Shown piece by piece: positions 10,324 through 20,591 of a stretch of 35,031 nt of DNA. The position numbers and the translations under genes were made by a program. Origin of the DNA: Hypsibius dujardini (taxonomy: Eukaryota; Tardigrada; Eutardigrada; Parachela; Hypsibiidae); assembly GCA_001579985.1 (NCBI GenBank), contig LRSR01004040.1, positions 1-35,031 on the forward strand, in the 5' to 3' direction. How positions within the stretch are numbered: position 1 is the first letter of the stretch; each line of letters begins with the position of its first letter. The notes under the pieces are model-generated. The model saw only the letters and a program-made list of their open reading frames with translations, was not told the DNA's origin and ran no database searches.

Positions 10324-13300
10324 ATGGCAATGCAACGTCGGTTCTCTCGCCTTTCCGCGTCAGGCGACGTAGGACTGGACTGCAGCGCTAGCTCGGGGAG
10401 CTCCCTGCCAGGGATCGGGTCACCCTTCAACACCCCGCTTCACGGAGATGCCCACCTGGCCATAATGCAGATGCACGCCATCAGGGAGAGTGAGTGCATA
10501 GATTGCGAATTCTAATGTCAAAAGATGGATGGACAGACAGGGCAAGCAGGCAGACTGAACAGACAGACAGACAGGGCCAGGCAGGTTGAGAATCGCAGTT
10601 TTATCTTATCGACGCGCGGAATTAGTAATATGTTTCGGGTGTTATTGTTCTGAAGTTTTTTTAGAGATTGTGTGCTTTTGTCTCTGCAGATGCCACTGCT
10701 TCAGCACGGGCTGATTTATTGCCCTACCACGTGAAAGACTCCCCGCTGCTGGATTCGTAAGTCTGCTGTAGTATTTTTAGTCTCATTATGAGGTCGACTC
10801 CGCTGGACTATTGCCTACTGGTTCAGTTGCTATAATAATAGAAACGTACTTTGGTAGCTTACTCAGATAGATAGTTTAATTGCTAGATTTGATGTTTCTT
10901 TTCCAGTTCATCCTCCACGGAAACGTCCTCCGTGACGGAGCGGAGCCCGGTGCACAGTCTGATCCTGCTGCGCCAGCAAGTGGAACGGATCAACAATCGC
11001 GTCAACATACCTCGCAAGATCCTTCCGCCGCTACACAGCTACATGATAGGCGATCTCAGTGAAGAACGGCCGCGGATTCGGCCGAGAAACCACACCATCC
11101 TCCAGTCGTCGTCTACCATGCTGGGGGACTCCCCGCTGCAGGCAGCGTTGAACCAGCGGAAGCTTCTCCCGCGACCGGCTGTCTTCCGTCCAGCGGTACT
11201 GGAAACGCCAAGTGACGCCTCACTGCCGAGCAGCAGTATCCATTTGAGTAGGCTGGATGAAGCAGGACAAGATATTGCACCGGGGCGCACGTCGTCCAAT
11301 TCAACACTTGAGGTGAGTTTGCCTGTCTGACGAATCCCCTGACTAAATTCATGCGCGTGATTTGATGGTCGGTATCTGTTTGATTGATGTGTTTTAATGG
11401 GACCGGTTTTTGCTGATAGTCTCCATTGTCATCGATTCGTTCGCTGAGCGTTCAACTCCAGCTCTTGGAGACTCCCACCACACCGGTTGTCTCGGACCGA
11501 TCCAGTCTGTCTCGGAAGCACCCATTGAGCGCTTCTCCCAAGCCGCGACCGAGCAAGTCATTGCGACTGGAAGAGAGCGATCGCATCGGTCAGGGCGCGT
11601 CTTCATCAGGAACATCGTCTTCTTCCCGGCGAGAGTCACGTGATTCGAATCACAATCCCGGTAAGAATTATCGGTGTGTCATCCTAGATGCCTGTATACA
11701 TTCATCGAAAATACAGTTAGTTAATATCTGAACTGATGATTTATCATTATTTAAATCACAAAAATATTAAAAAAGAAACCATTGGAATTTTGGAAAATTT
11801 TGTTATATAAAATATGATAATATAACGTGTTTAAATAAATGAATCTAGTTGATGTAAACTATTTTCTTATATTTGGTTTACGTTTCAAACTTGATGGTTC
11901 ATTTTGAGATTTGATTACATAAACTTTTTAATGTAACTTGAATAGAAGCTGATTTTAAGCTATAATTTTGCTCTGCCGTATTTAAAAAGAAAGTCTAAAT
12001 TTAAAGTCACTTGAAAGAGACTTTTGCTGCTTTTAGAGACACTTTTGTCTTTGTCTAACTTCGACGTTGGTCTTTAAACATGAATTTTTGGGTTGAATTC
12101 GAAGGAGCTTCTCGCCGATCTTCCATGCAGCCTCCCAGCATCGCCAGTACGTCGCCCAGCAGGAGCATTCCCGTAGCTGTCCCGTCTCCTACCGTCTCGT
12201 CCAACAAGAAGATATCTTCCAAATCTTCCAGTTCCACCCCCCTACACAGATCGACCCTCAAGAAGGTCGCTCTCGAGTCTGGCCTCACCCCTGGACAATC
12301 CCTGCTCATCGAGCGGGGCGCTTCCGTCAACGACAGTCCTGGCCTGCGACGGCAATTTTCCACTAGCGATTACTCTCTCAGTAGTAAGTATTTTATTTAA
12401 TACACTGGCTGTTTTAGGTTATTTAACTAGCCGTGTAAAGATACTTTAGCAAGAATAGTAATACTAAATAAATCAACTTTTTTGTAATTCGGTAAAAATA
12501 ATTTACGACTTGTTTGATTTAATGATTGTATCAAGGCAATATTTTATTGAGAAGAAATCATTGTACCGATACATAATAAAATAATGACACATATCATTAC
12601 CCAATTTATAAATCCCCTGTTTTTAATAACCTGGGACTTCTTCACTGATGGAGGTTGTATGTGCGTGACAGATGTGCCGACCAACGATGAAGTTGAGAAC
12701 GATCCCAATTACAACCGCATGGAAAACATCTCCAGACAAAGCAGTCGCAATAACTCCATTCGCTCATCCATGAATCGCGACCCCGACAATCTCGAGGATG
12801 AAGTGATGGAGGACTTCGACGCTTCTGACTCGGGCAGAGATTCCCATCGTGCGTAAATATGTCCCACTCTCATCCTTTTGCGTATGTTTTTTCGTTTCTC
12901 TAAGCTGCCAATTTTTTGACCTTGTACTTATTTACTGTATAGAATCGATGCGATCTTCAGATGGGCGGAGCGATCAGAATTCCTCGCGACGTTCTTCCCA
13001 AGCCATTCGACTGTCGGGGGGAAGCATTGCGGCTAGTGTATCAGCCACTTGTATGTTACCAATACGTAGTTTTATCATTGAAATATTTCACTGAATTGCA
13101 CAGTTGCAGATCTGCAGGCAGACAGATAGACAGGCAGGCAGATAGACAGACACGGGCATGCAGGCAGCAGACAGACGGGCAGGCAGACAGACATACCGAT
13201 AAACAATACTCGCAGTTAGACAAATAATTCATAATATAAATTCACTGAGCACTCTGTTTCTCTCCACAGCATCAAGATCATCCACCAACATGAACAAGCG

Positions 13301-15997
13301 AAGCTCCACCGGTAGCTCCAGCACGCGATCGTCCACGCTCAGCCGACAGTCGTCAGTGGCCCAGTCCGTTGCGGAAGAGAATCCGGACGGCGATCTCGAT
13401 GCTTCCGCTAATCATCATTCCATGAGACTTGGTGGTCGCACACTTGTGACTGGAAATGACGGAGGGGATTACGGTCGGCCGTCTCAAGGAGTTGTGCAGC
13501 GACCGTCGATGCACGATTACTCAATCGACGGACGCCGCAGTAACCTGCTGTCTCAGCCGGCTCTGTTGGATGACTACTCCATCGACGAGGACGTCGAAAT
13601 GCCTCCGGCGGACTTTCCCGCAACTCACGTTTCTACCCCATCAAGGCGTACGTCTTTCATTTGTCTGCATATCTGCCCATTTCACTCTTTATCTCTCTGT
13701 ATGTCTATCAGTCTGCTTAGATGAATGTGTATATCTTTTGTGTCAGTCTTTTGTCTATCTGTCTGACTGGCCTCTCTGTCCGTCTGTTTGGTCTATATTC
13801 TTGTCGGTCTCTTTATCCGCCCATCTGAGCAATGACCAAGTGCCTCTCTTCAGGCATGTCGGATCACGCAGACACACCATCTCAACAACCGAGTGTGACC
13901 CTTCCGGGGCCGGAAACGGTGGATCGTCAGTTGCGCTCTACACGTCGGCTGGATAGTGGCGGACGGGTCAACCCACAGGAATTTGTGCCTGCCGCTCGTA
14001 GAAGTACGTAGAAGATGCAAATATATAAATGCTACATTTTCTGTTATCGGTTGTCTATTAGTCGGTGAAGGGAGACAGTCGGTGCCGGTTGGTTTCGTGG
14101 CCGGTCGTCATGCTGCCCTTCCGCAACCGCCACGAACGGCAGCGCGTTTGCCCGGTAGGATGCGACAGTCATCCCTCGCACTGGACACGCGATCTGGTGA
14201 TCATTTACACCAAACTCCAGGTACACATCCTTGAAATGGTTTATTTGCTGCCAGGCAGGGATCGTCTGTCTACCTATCTGTCTGACAGGCAGGCAACAGA
14301 GACAGACAGAGAGAGAGACAGACAGACGTACAGACAGACAGCTTAACCAATAAACATACAGACAGACAAGCCGACTGCATGTATAACTGACGTCTTTCTA
14401 CCCCTCTGTCTGACAGGGAGGCAATTAGACAAGCAAGCAGGCCAACAGACAGACAGTTTAGTGATCCATTAATGTCATTCGCTTCTTTCAGTTACCACAT
14501 CTCAGAACAAGGACGTCGGTACTCCAATTGCTAACCAGGGAACTCCCGGCCTCCTTGCCAGAGGGATGTCATTCGTGCAGTCCATGCTTCACCTGCCGGT
14601 GACGACGCCGGAGCATCACTGGATCAGGGAATCGGACGTTCGAGATCGCTCCCCCTCGACGCAATCTCTGCCAGCTTCGTTACAATCAGGTTCGTGTGCC
14701 CGTCTTGTTTTTTTTGCAAGTAAAAGCATCTACGATTTGAACAAGCAGTACGAGCAATAAGTTAATTTAGTCAGATTTTTCTGGTCCATTACAGACATGG
14801 GAAATTCGCCCATGCAGAATCGCACACCGGATCGGAATTTTCAAGATTCCCGTAGTCGAAACCAGACACCGCAAACCCTCGACCGTAACGCATCTGGACG
14901 AAGTGGCCCTTCCCGGACCCCTGATTCCAGAGGTGCAGCAAACATACAGACAGACATACAGACAGTTATACAGGTAGACAGTCAGGACAAAGAAACAGAC
15001 GGATAGACAGACAAACAGACGGACACAGACAGACAGACAGACAGACAGACAGGCAGGCAGGCAGGCAGGCAGGCAGACAGGCAGACAGGCAGACAAGCAG
15101 ACAGACAGACAAGCAGACAGACAGACAGCTTAGTAAACCATGGCATGCAGAGCGAGTTCAGGAAGAAGACAGGTCAAGGTCGATCTCGTCTCAATGGAAG
15201 TTAAGTTCTTGTGACCGTTTCAGATAACCGCTCAGATCGACGTACCAACGGTTCTATGCCGGCGTCCGCGTTTAATAGATCCAGTATTCGATCTCCTTTG
15301 CATATTACCAGTTCGCAAAATCGACAAGATCGAGTCGCTTCATGGAACGAGTCTCCACTACCCCGTACCACCCGCGACACTGGGATGTCACCGTTCGCTT
15401 TCGACGATGAGCTCTTTCCTCGAGCGCTCAGCTTTGCTTCATGCCGTATGTTTCATTTTGTAATTGCGCGGAATGGAGTGTGCCAAGACCATGTGCGTAA
15501 AGTGACGTTGTTTGTTGCCATGTCTGTAGGGGGCGGCCTGCAGTCCAGGATTGGGACACCGATGTCCAGCATCTTGGAGCCGCATGCTTCCTTTCGAACG
15601 GTGGCCGGTGGTTCACCTCGGGTGTCCATCCCAGCACTGCCCAACCACCGAAATAGTGGGCAGCGACGCGCGTCGCAGTCTCGTCTCTCGACGTTGGCGA
15701 CCAACGATCACCAAACTATTGGCTCCCAGTCCGGTAAGACGGAGCGTGATTCGGTTTCTTATGTTGGCAGGCAGCTTGATAAACTTCACATTTTGTCAGT
15801 TTCGATTGCGGTTTCAAGTTCCTGTCTTTTCACAGGCAGGAACTCGGACTTCCGAGTCATTATGGACCAGTCAGGCATGACAGAAGGTATGTATAATAAA
15901 TACTAGCCATCCCATTCGATTAGTGTACGGGGCTGCTGAATTAAGTAATAAGTCTTTCCATCTCTATCAGTCTATCAGACTGTCTGTTACTCGGTCG

Positions 15998-16028
<31 letters not shown>

Positions 16029-18485
16029 GGTTGGCCTGTCTTTCTTTCTATCTGCGTGGTTGTTCGGCTGTCGGCCTGTTTGACTGTCTGTTTGACTGGC
16101 TGGCTGTTTGTCTGTCTGTTCCGGCACCTATGTCTGCAGATGATATGTCTGTTTGTCTCTGTGCGTGTCGCTGTCTGTTATGAACTGTTAGACTGGTTTA
16201 TAGTTGAACATGTGCGCCACTTCTCGCGGACGCACATGCTATTATCTCTTGAGAATATAGAGTAGTAGTAACAGCCAGTTGTTCTGGCTCGATTGCAGTC
16301 AAACAGACAAATGATTGCAGGCAGACAAACGAAGAGAGCCTGTAGACAAGCGGGCGTGTCTCCTGTTATCCGTTAGCACAAACCGCAAACTGAAAGTGGA
16401 AAGCGAAGATCGTGCCAGCCATTTTTTCTGTATTGATTCATCTAGATAATGGACCATCGGCGCCGCCGTCGCTGATCGTCTCACCTGAGATGTTCCGGAA
16501 ACTTCAACACTCCGGGCGGATGGTCGAGAAATACGGTCCAAAAAGTCCGCCGCTGAAGAGTTCCACCCCGAACTCCCATCGCAGCGACAGCCATCACGGA
16601 GACGACAACGACGAGCCGGACGACTCCTTCAGTCCTCCTATTCGTAGGTCCCATAATAATGACGACAGTCCAGTTGATCATGACGATTCCTTCAGTCCTA
16701 CACGACCTCCTCCGCCAGATGAGACCCTGCCGGATGAGGAGCACCAAGACGATGAGCTCCCGGTAATTTTGTTAAATTTACTGCAGACTTTTACGTTCTA
16801 TTTAAATTTACTTCCGGTTTTTTTCCTATCCCGAATTTGTTTATATATCGGTATGAAATGTTCAGACCTGATATTATTTTATATACCTTTTTTGCAGTAT
16901 TGCCTGCCGCTCGCTATTCAGTGATGAAAATAAATTTCTAAAGACTTTTGGATTGCAGAATATAAAAATACAGAATGTTCGTTTTAGTATTTGAAAATGC
17001 ATTTCAGTGTTCTAAAGGTAAAAATTAATACTAATGACAAAGAACTAATTCCTTTCCAACAATTTTAGAATTTTTAAAATTATATTTTCCTTAGAATTAC
17101 GTTTTTAATTAATATTTTCTTCCACCACCAAGTATCGCAATTCTCAAATATTATATGCCAATGAAAGTATTAGGGTGAACAAGTGCGGATTCTAATAAAA
17201 ATATATACTCCACTAGAATGATAACGAAGACATGCGCATGGACGACGACGACTCCTCGTTCGTTCATTCTGTGGTCCATCCTGATGATCACACCAACAAC
17301 ACAACCACTAACAACAACAACAGTTACAGCGGCAACAACATCACCGACGATTCTTCCCACACTATCACTCAGGATGAGCTGGAACAGACTGATAAGCACT
17401 TCTCGCCTGAAGACGATCCCGACGTGATGACCGAGGACGATTCGATGGTTGAGCAACAGTCCGCGATGATAATTGATCCGATGGAGGTGATTGAGCCGAG
17501 TGTGTTGGACCGCCTGCCGCCGCAGCCGGAGTGGTACGCCAATGTGTCTCTGCTGGTGGCGCTGGTGAGGCTGGAGGCGGGACCGCCGCCACCACCAGCC
17601 AAGCGCATCGCCGCCTCGGAGGTGGAGAATGATCGGATGTTTCGAAGGTTTCAAGATGCCTGCATCAGGTATGGGTGGGCCGACATTCATGCAGGACCAA
17701 GTAAAGCACTGAGCAGAATTGACTGTTTTGGCAGGAGACAAACAGAGAGTCCAGGCAAGCGTAGAAGACAAAACACGGTAGACAGGCAAATAGATCAAGG
17801 GTGTGTCTGGACAGGCATGGAAAGCTGACAAATAGACACAGACTTACCATCAGGCAGAGAAACAGACAATCAAAATTAGTGGACAGGCAAGGGAAATAGC
17901 CAAACACTGTATTTAGATGGACCGGACAGGGCAGTGACACAGATTGGCAAGACAGGTACCGGCAGAAGTGGTAGCTGGAACAGACAGACAGATATATACA
18001 CAAGCAGGAAGGCAGGCAGATGGACAAACATACATGTAGATATGGTGTGATTTAACCTGTATGGGAAGTCAGTTTGCTGCGGTGGACAATTGTTTAACGA
18101 ATGATTTTACTTCATCTACAGTGTGGGAATGCGGCTCACTGCCCCGACTGCCGAGCAGAAAGAGCTGAACATGAAGATGCTAAAGAAAATAGAGACTTCT
18201 TCGCCGGCAGCGTTTTATCATTTGTGCACTCAGTGAGTCTTTCGCTGCCCGTTGGACATCGTACTCGCGGATTGATGACTGTAATGTCCAGATTTACTGT
18301 TACCATACGTAATGCGAGCCCTTTGCTGCTGTCTATACAGGTATCTGCCGAGAGAGCAGTTCGGTGAAGTCGGATGCCCGTTCTACTATTTGGCCCTGCT
18401 GCGGAAGTTGCTGCCGAACTTCCCCCAACTGCTGCGTCGGCTGCTGCCGATCACCGCTGCCGGCGCCGGTGCTCGTCCTGGCTGA
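10324..18485 (+). CDS. Uncharacterised Ser-rich disordered protein with C-terminal helical domain
   Basis: Nineteen coding exons, 1322 codons: 10324–10489, 10690–10756, 10907–11312, 11420–11660, 12105–12383, 12672–12848, 12943–13050, 13270–13647, 13854–14003, 14062–14220, 14492–14689, 14795–14932, 15224–15445, 15530–15733, 15836–15886, 16446–16762, 17217–17668, 18122–18232, 18341–18485. The ATG follows an in-frame TAG. I do not recognise the family. Residues ~1–1020 are Ser/Arg/Pro-rich with many basophilic-kinase-type sites (SRRSSM, SRQSSV, SRRTS) and Ser-Pro sites. Residues ~1020–1090 are acidic with DDSFSP twice. After an Asn/Thr-rich stretch comes a hydrophobic, probably helical region (~1185–1310) with PEWYANVSLLVALVRLEAG and QYLPREQFGEVGCPFYYLA. 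There is no signal peptide or membrane segment. Nearly all introns are phase 1. Exon 5 needs an unusual AAG (12104) or GAG (12107) acceptor. A phospho-regulated scaffold is possible; that is inference. Confidence 0.85.
10529..10585. repeat. (CAGA)n tract in intron 1 of the Ser-rich gene
   Basis: Short interrupted CAGA/CAGG tract. Confidence 0.75.
11661..12104. other. AT-rich intron 4 of the Ser-rich gene
   Basis: The 444-base intron holds no tetranucleotide tract and no ORF. Its 3' end lacks a clean CAG/TAG acceptor in the required phase; the TTTTAG at 12036 would lead to a stop. Confidence 0.6.
13110..13225. repeat. (CAGA)n tract in intron 7 of the Ser-rich gene
   Basis: CAGA/CAGG tetranucleotides fill the middle of the 219-bp intron immediately upstream of the 378-base exon 8. 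Confidence 0.85.
13660..13830. repeat. (TCTG)n tract in intron 8 of the Ser-rich gene
   Basis: Degenerate TCTG repeats immediately downstream of exon 8. They are the reverse complement of the tract in intron 7. Confidence 0.85.
14270..14456. repeat. (CAGA)n tract in intron 10 of the Ser-rich gene
   Basis: Interrupted CAGA array across most of the 271-bp intron. Confidence 0.85.
14942..15128. repeat. (CAGA)n/(CAGG)n tract in intron 12 of the Ser-rich gene
   Basis: A long array containing perfect (CAGA) and (GGCA) runs around 15025–15075, upstream of exons 13–15. Confidence 0.9.
15970..16175. repeat. (TCTG)n tract in intron 15 of the Ser-rich gene
   Basis: TCTG array with a perfect run near 16000–16028, followed at about 16300–16350 by a short CAGA-type segment in the same intron. 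The two could form an intramolecular hairpin in the transcript. Confidence 0.88.
16763..17216. other. AT-rich intron 16 of the Ser-rich gene
   Basis: The 454-base intron is AT-rich, without tetranucleotide tract or ORF. It ends in the CCACTAG acceptor at 17216. Confidence 0.6.
17730..18030. repeat. Degenerate (CAGA)n tract in intron 17 of the Ser-rich gene
   Basis: A strongly eroded CAGA/GGCA array spans most of the 453-bp intron. Confidence 0.7.
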
Positions 18486-18957
18486 ACCTGGAGCATTAAC
18501 ACGACATTGAACGACAGAATTTTGCACTCATTTAACCGGGGTTCCATTTTGCCCCGGCCTTGGGTCCACAATTGTTTTAGACCGTGTTCCTGTTTTTCCT
18601 TGCATACTTGCTTACACATTGTTTACTCGTCTCCGCTGAAATGGTAACTGCATCACTGGGCTGAATCCAACTCCAACCGGGCCGAACAATCGTGAAACTT
18701 ATCCGGCCTACTTCTACCTATTCTTTTGCTCTGTCGGTCTGAGAAGGGCAATTATGTCGCTCTCATTTGAGCAGTTCTTTTCGTTGGATTATAGAGTCAT
18801 GTCGCTGCAGACGTTCTAGCGCTCGATGCTGTTCGACGACTACTTCTGACAATCAATCACACGTGAACTATGAGCACAAAGTAGGGCTTTTTTTGTCACA
18901 ATCGGGAACTGTTTACAGTTTCCAACGATTTGATGGGTTCTTGATCATTATAGAAGG

Positions 18958-18969
18958 CAGGATAGACAA

Positions 18970-19004
<35 letters not shown>

Positions 19005-19042
19005 AACAGACTGACAGACAGACAGACAAACAGACAGACAGA
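18958..19042. repeat. (CAGA)n tract in the convergent 3' region
   Basis: A CAGA/CAAA tetranucleotide array followed directly by an ATT trinucleotide run (19043–19070). Confidence 0.88.
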
Positions 19043-19057
19043 TTATTATTATTATTA

Positions 19058-19067
19058 TTTATTTATT
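19058..19067 (-). promoter_or_regulatory. Overlapping AATAAA poly(A) signals for the 136-codon gene
   Basis: Read on the minus strand, two overlapping AATAAA hexamers (19062–19067 and 19058–19063) lie about 55 bases downstream of the stop codon of the minus-strand gene. That is a normal distance for a polyadenylation signal. Confidence 0.5.
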
Positions 19068-19118
19068 ATTATTTAAGTCAAACTATGCCTTTTAACAACC
19101 TGCTGATTTTAAGTCTAT

Positions 19119-19529
19119 TCAAATCCAAACCTCTGATTTAAGGTTAACATAATGCTCAACGATGAATCTCTTATCGAATCGGATAATTTCCCTATCAATC
19201 TTCGTGCCGAATAGTTGATAATCAGTGTGAGCCCAGACGTAGTTGCCGTTCTGAAACATGTAAAAAGCGTTAATGTGAGCGATGCCGTTGAGAGAAGCGA
19301 TGATAGCTTGCACACTACAGGAACCGTCGGCGATGTCGAGGTCATATTGTAGTTGTTGGGGATATGTAAGCGAATGGCTGCGGTTCCCGGCTTCAAGGGA
19401 TTTGAGGAGTTGAAGGACCTTCCGTGTTTTGTCAAGAGTCGTGCAAGTGAGAGGCGCTCCGGTGGGCAGGGAAGGTGGCGGATCCAGAGTACTGAGTCCG
19501 CCGCAGTTCACTGAATAGACTTGAGTCAT
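19119..19529 (-). CDS. Uncharacterised intronless 136-residue protein
   Basis: One uninterrupted ORF of 136 codons on the minus strand, starting ATGACTCAAGTC and ending TGA at 19119. Its third codon positions are clearly GC-rich compared with the surrounding AT-rich DNA, as expected of real coding sequence. An in-frame TGA lies two codons upstream of the ATG, just before a CAG that could be the acceptor of a 5' UTR intron. The product is probably soluble: no signal peptide or membrane helix, a Pro-rich segment (~residues 17–27), then a region with DIADGSCSVQAIIASLNGIA and aromatic residues near NGNYVWAHTDYQLFG. I do not recognise a family. Overlapping AATAAA signals follow the stop. It could be a lineage-specific protein or the last exon of a longer gene, but the upstream stop argues for a complete ORF. 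Confidence 0.6.
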   Translation of the reverse strand: MTQVYSVNCGGLSTLDPPPSLPTGAPLTCTTLDKTRKVLQLLKSLEAGNRSHSLTYPQQLQYDLDIADGSCSVQAIIASLNGIAHINAFYMFQNGNYVWAHTDYQLFGTKIDREIIRFDKRFIVEHYVNLKSEVWI

Positions 19530-20591
19530 CGCCTGTCAATATGACGGCCTGCCTGCCTGCCTGCCTGCCTGTCTTGTGAGATGACATCTACTGGGAAAGT
19601 TAACGATTGGACAACAACGGACGGACGGACGAACGGACGGATAGTGAACCAACATGGGTCGCCGAAGTACTAGTATTATTAGTTGCATATTGTTTGAAAG
19701 CGAATCATTAGAACTGCCGGGTGTTCAACTATTACCACACATTCGGACGTTCGTTTAATAAAGAGGTTTCGCAAACCGACATATCTCAATCTAAGATAAC
19801 GTCTAACTAATATCTTAATTCATTCCCCACAGCTAAAATATAAACAATTCTTCATAGAACTAAAATTATCTTGCGTGGAGTACAGCAAAATAGCTTTCAT
19901 TTAGGCCAAAAAAGCCAGGGGAGCACAGTGAGGGATAAAGGAGCTGGATCGTGATCTTCCGCGACAGATACGTGCATTTTCAGGTTACCAAAACTCCTTC
20001 CGATTAATCGGAAAGATGCGAAAGTATTTTAAAATTAAAATTGGCAACCTGTGGGAATCCAAATTCTTCAAAAACGGCTCAAAAGAATTAAAAGATTTCA
20101 TAATGTCCAGCTCGTATACAACTAGCGGAGAAATGGGAAATCTATGTAAGTTGTATACGGGAAACCAACATAGCCTACGGAAAACGGTAGCGCGCGTAGC
20201 CAAAAAGTTATGTTTATGTCTCTGTTGGCGGGTAAAATCTCTCTAATAGCTCACTTGCCTGATATTTAAGAAGGTAAAGCACCCTTGGGAGGGTAAGAGT
20301 TCTGGTTTTCACTTTCATTCAAGTATTTATTGTCTCTTCGTGGTACTATTAAACCCAGGATTCATCCTATTTGATGGGACAAGAACATTACGAGTAATTA
20401 GAAACGTAGCCGTCGAAAGGAGAGCCTTAACAGTTTAATTCTGACTTCAAACGCACATCCAGCACATGAGCGTCACATAACTATATACGACACAGACGGT
20501 GGAAAAAGTATCCATGAGTCGATCCCATCCAATGACACAGAGCGTCAATTAAAAACCATAGAAAGAAAAAGAAAGAAAGAAGCTATCCCCA
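19530..20591. other. Intergenic region, 3' flank of ATP13A1
   Basis: The region begins with a (CCTG)n run (about 19545–19572) and (GGAC)n (about 19618–19640). A plus-strand ORF at 20016–20246 has a Lys-rich, AT-biased composition and no recognisable feature, so I do not call it a gene. The rest shows no coding signal. Confidence 0.5.
20326..20331 (-). promoter_or_regulatory. AATAAA poly(A) signal candidate for ATP13A1
   Basis: A perfect AATAAA on the minus strand lies about 260 bases downstream of the ATP13A1 stop codon, within a plausible 3' UTR. Confidence 0.4.

Larger units (their letters stand above)
18486..19118. other. Convergent 3' region between the Ser-rich gene and the 136-codon gene
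   Basis: The region carries the 3' ends of both genes. I see no AATAAA on the plus strand before the CAGA tract at 18958. No ORF in it looks like a real protein. Confidence 0.5.

Noticed and set aside
15211-15906. 231-codon plus-strand ORF as a separate gene
   Set aside because: It is exons 13–15 of the Ser-rich gene read through introns that happen to stay open. Splice consensus and phases place the real exons inside it.
17151-17831. 226-codon minus-strand ORF
   Set aside because: It is the antisense of exon 17 of the Ser-rich gene plus intron sequence. The plus-strand frame has correct splice sites and continues into adjoining exons; the minus ORF has none.
20016-20246. 76-codon Lys/Cys-containing ORF in the intergenic region
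   Set aside because: AT-biased codons, no recognisable motif, no splice or poly(A) context.
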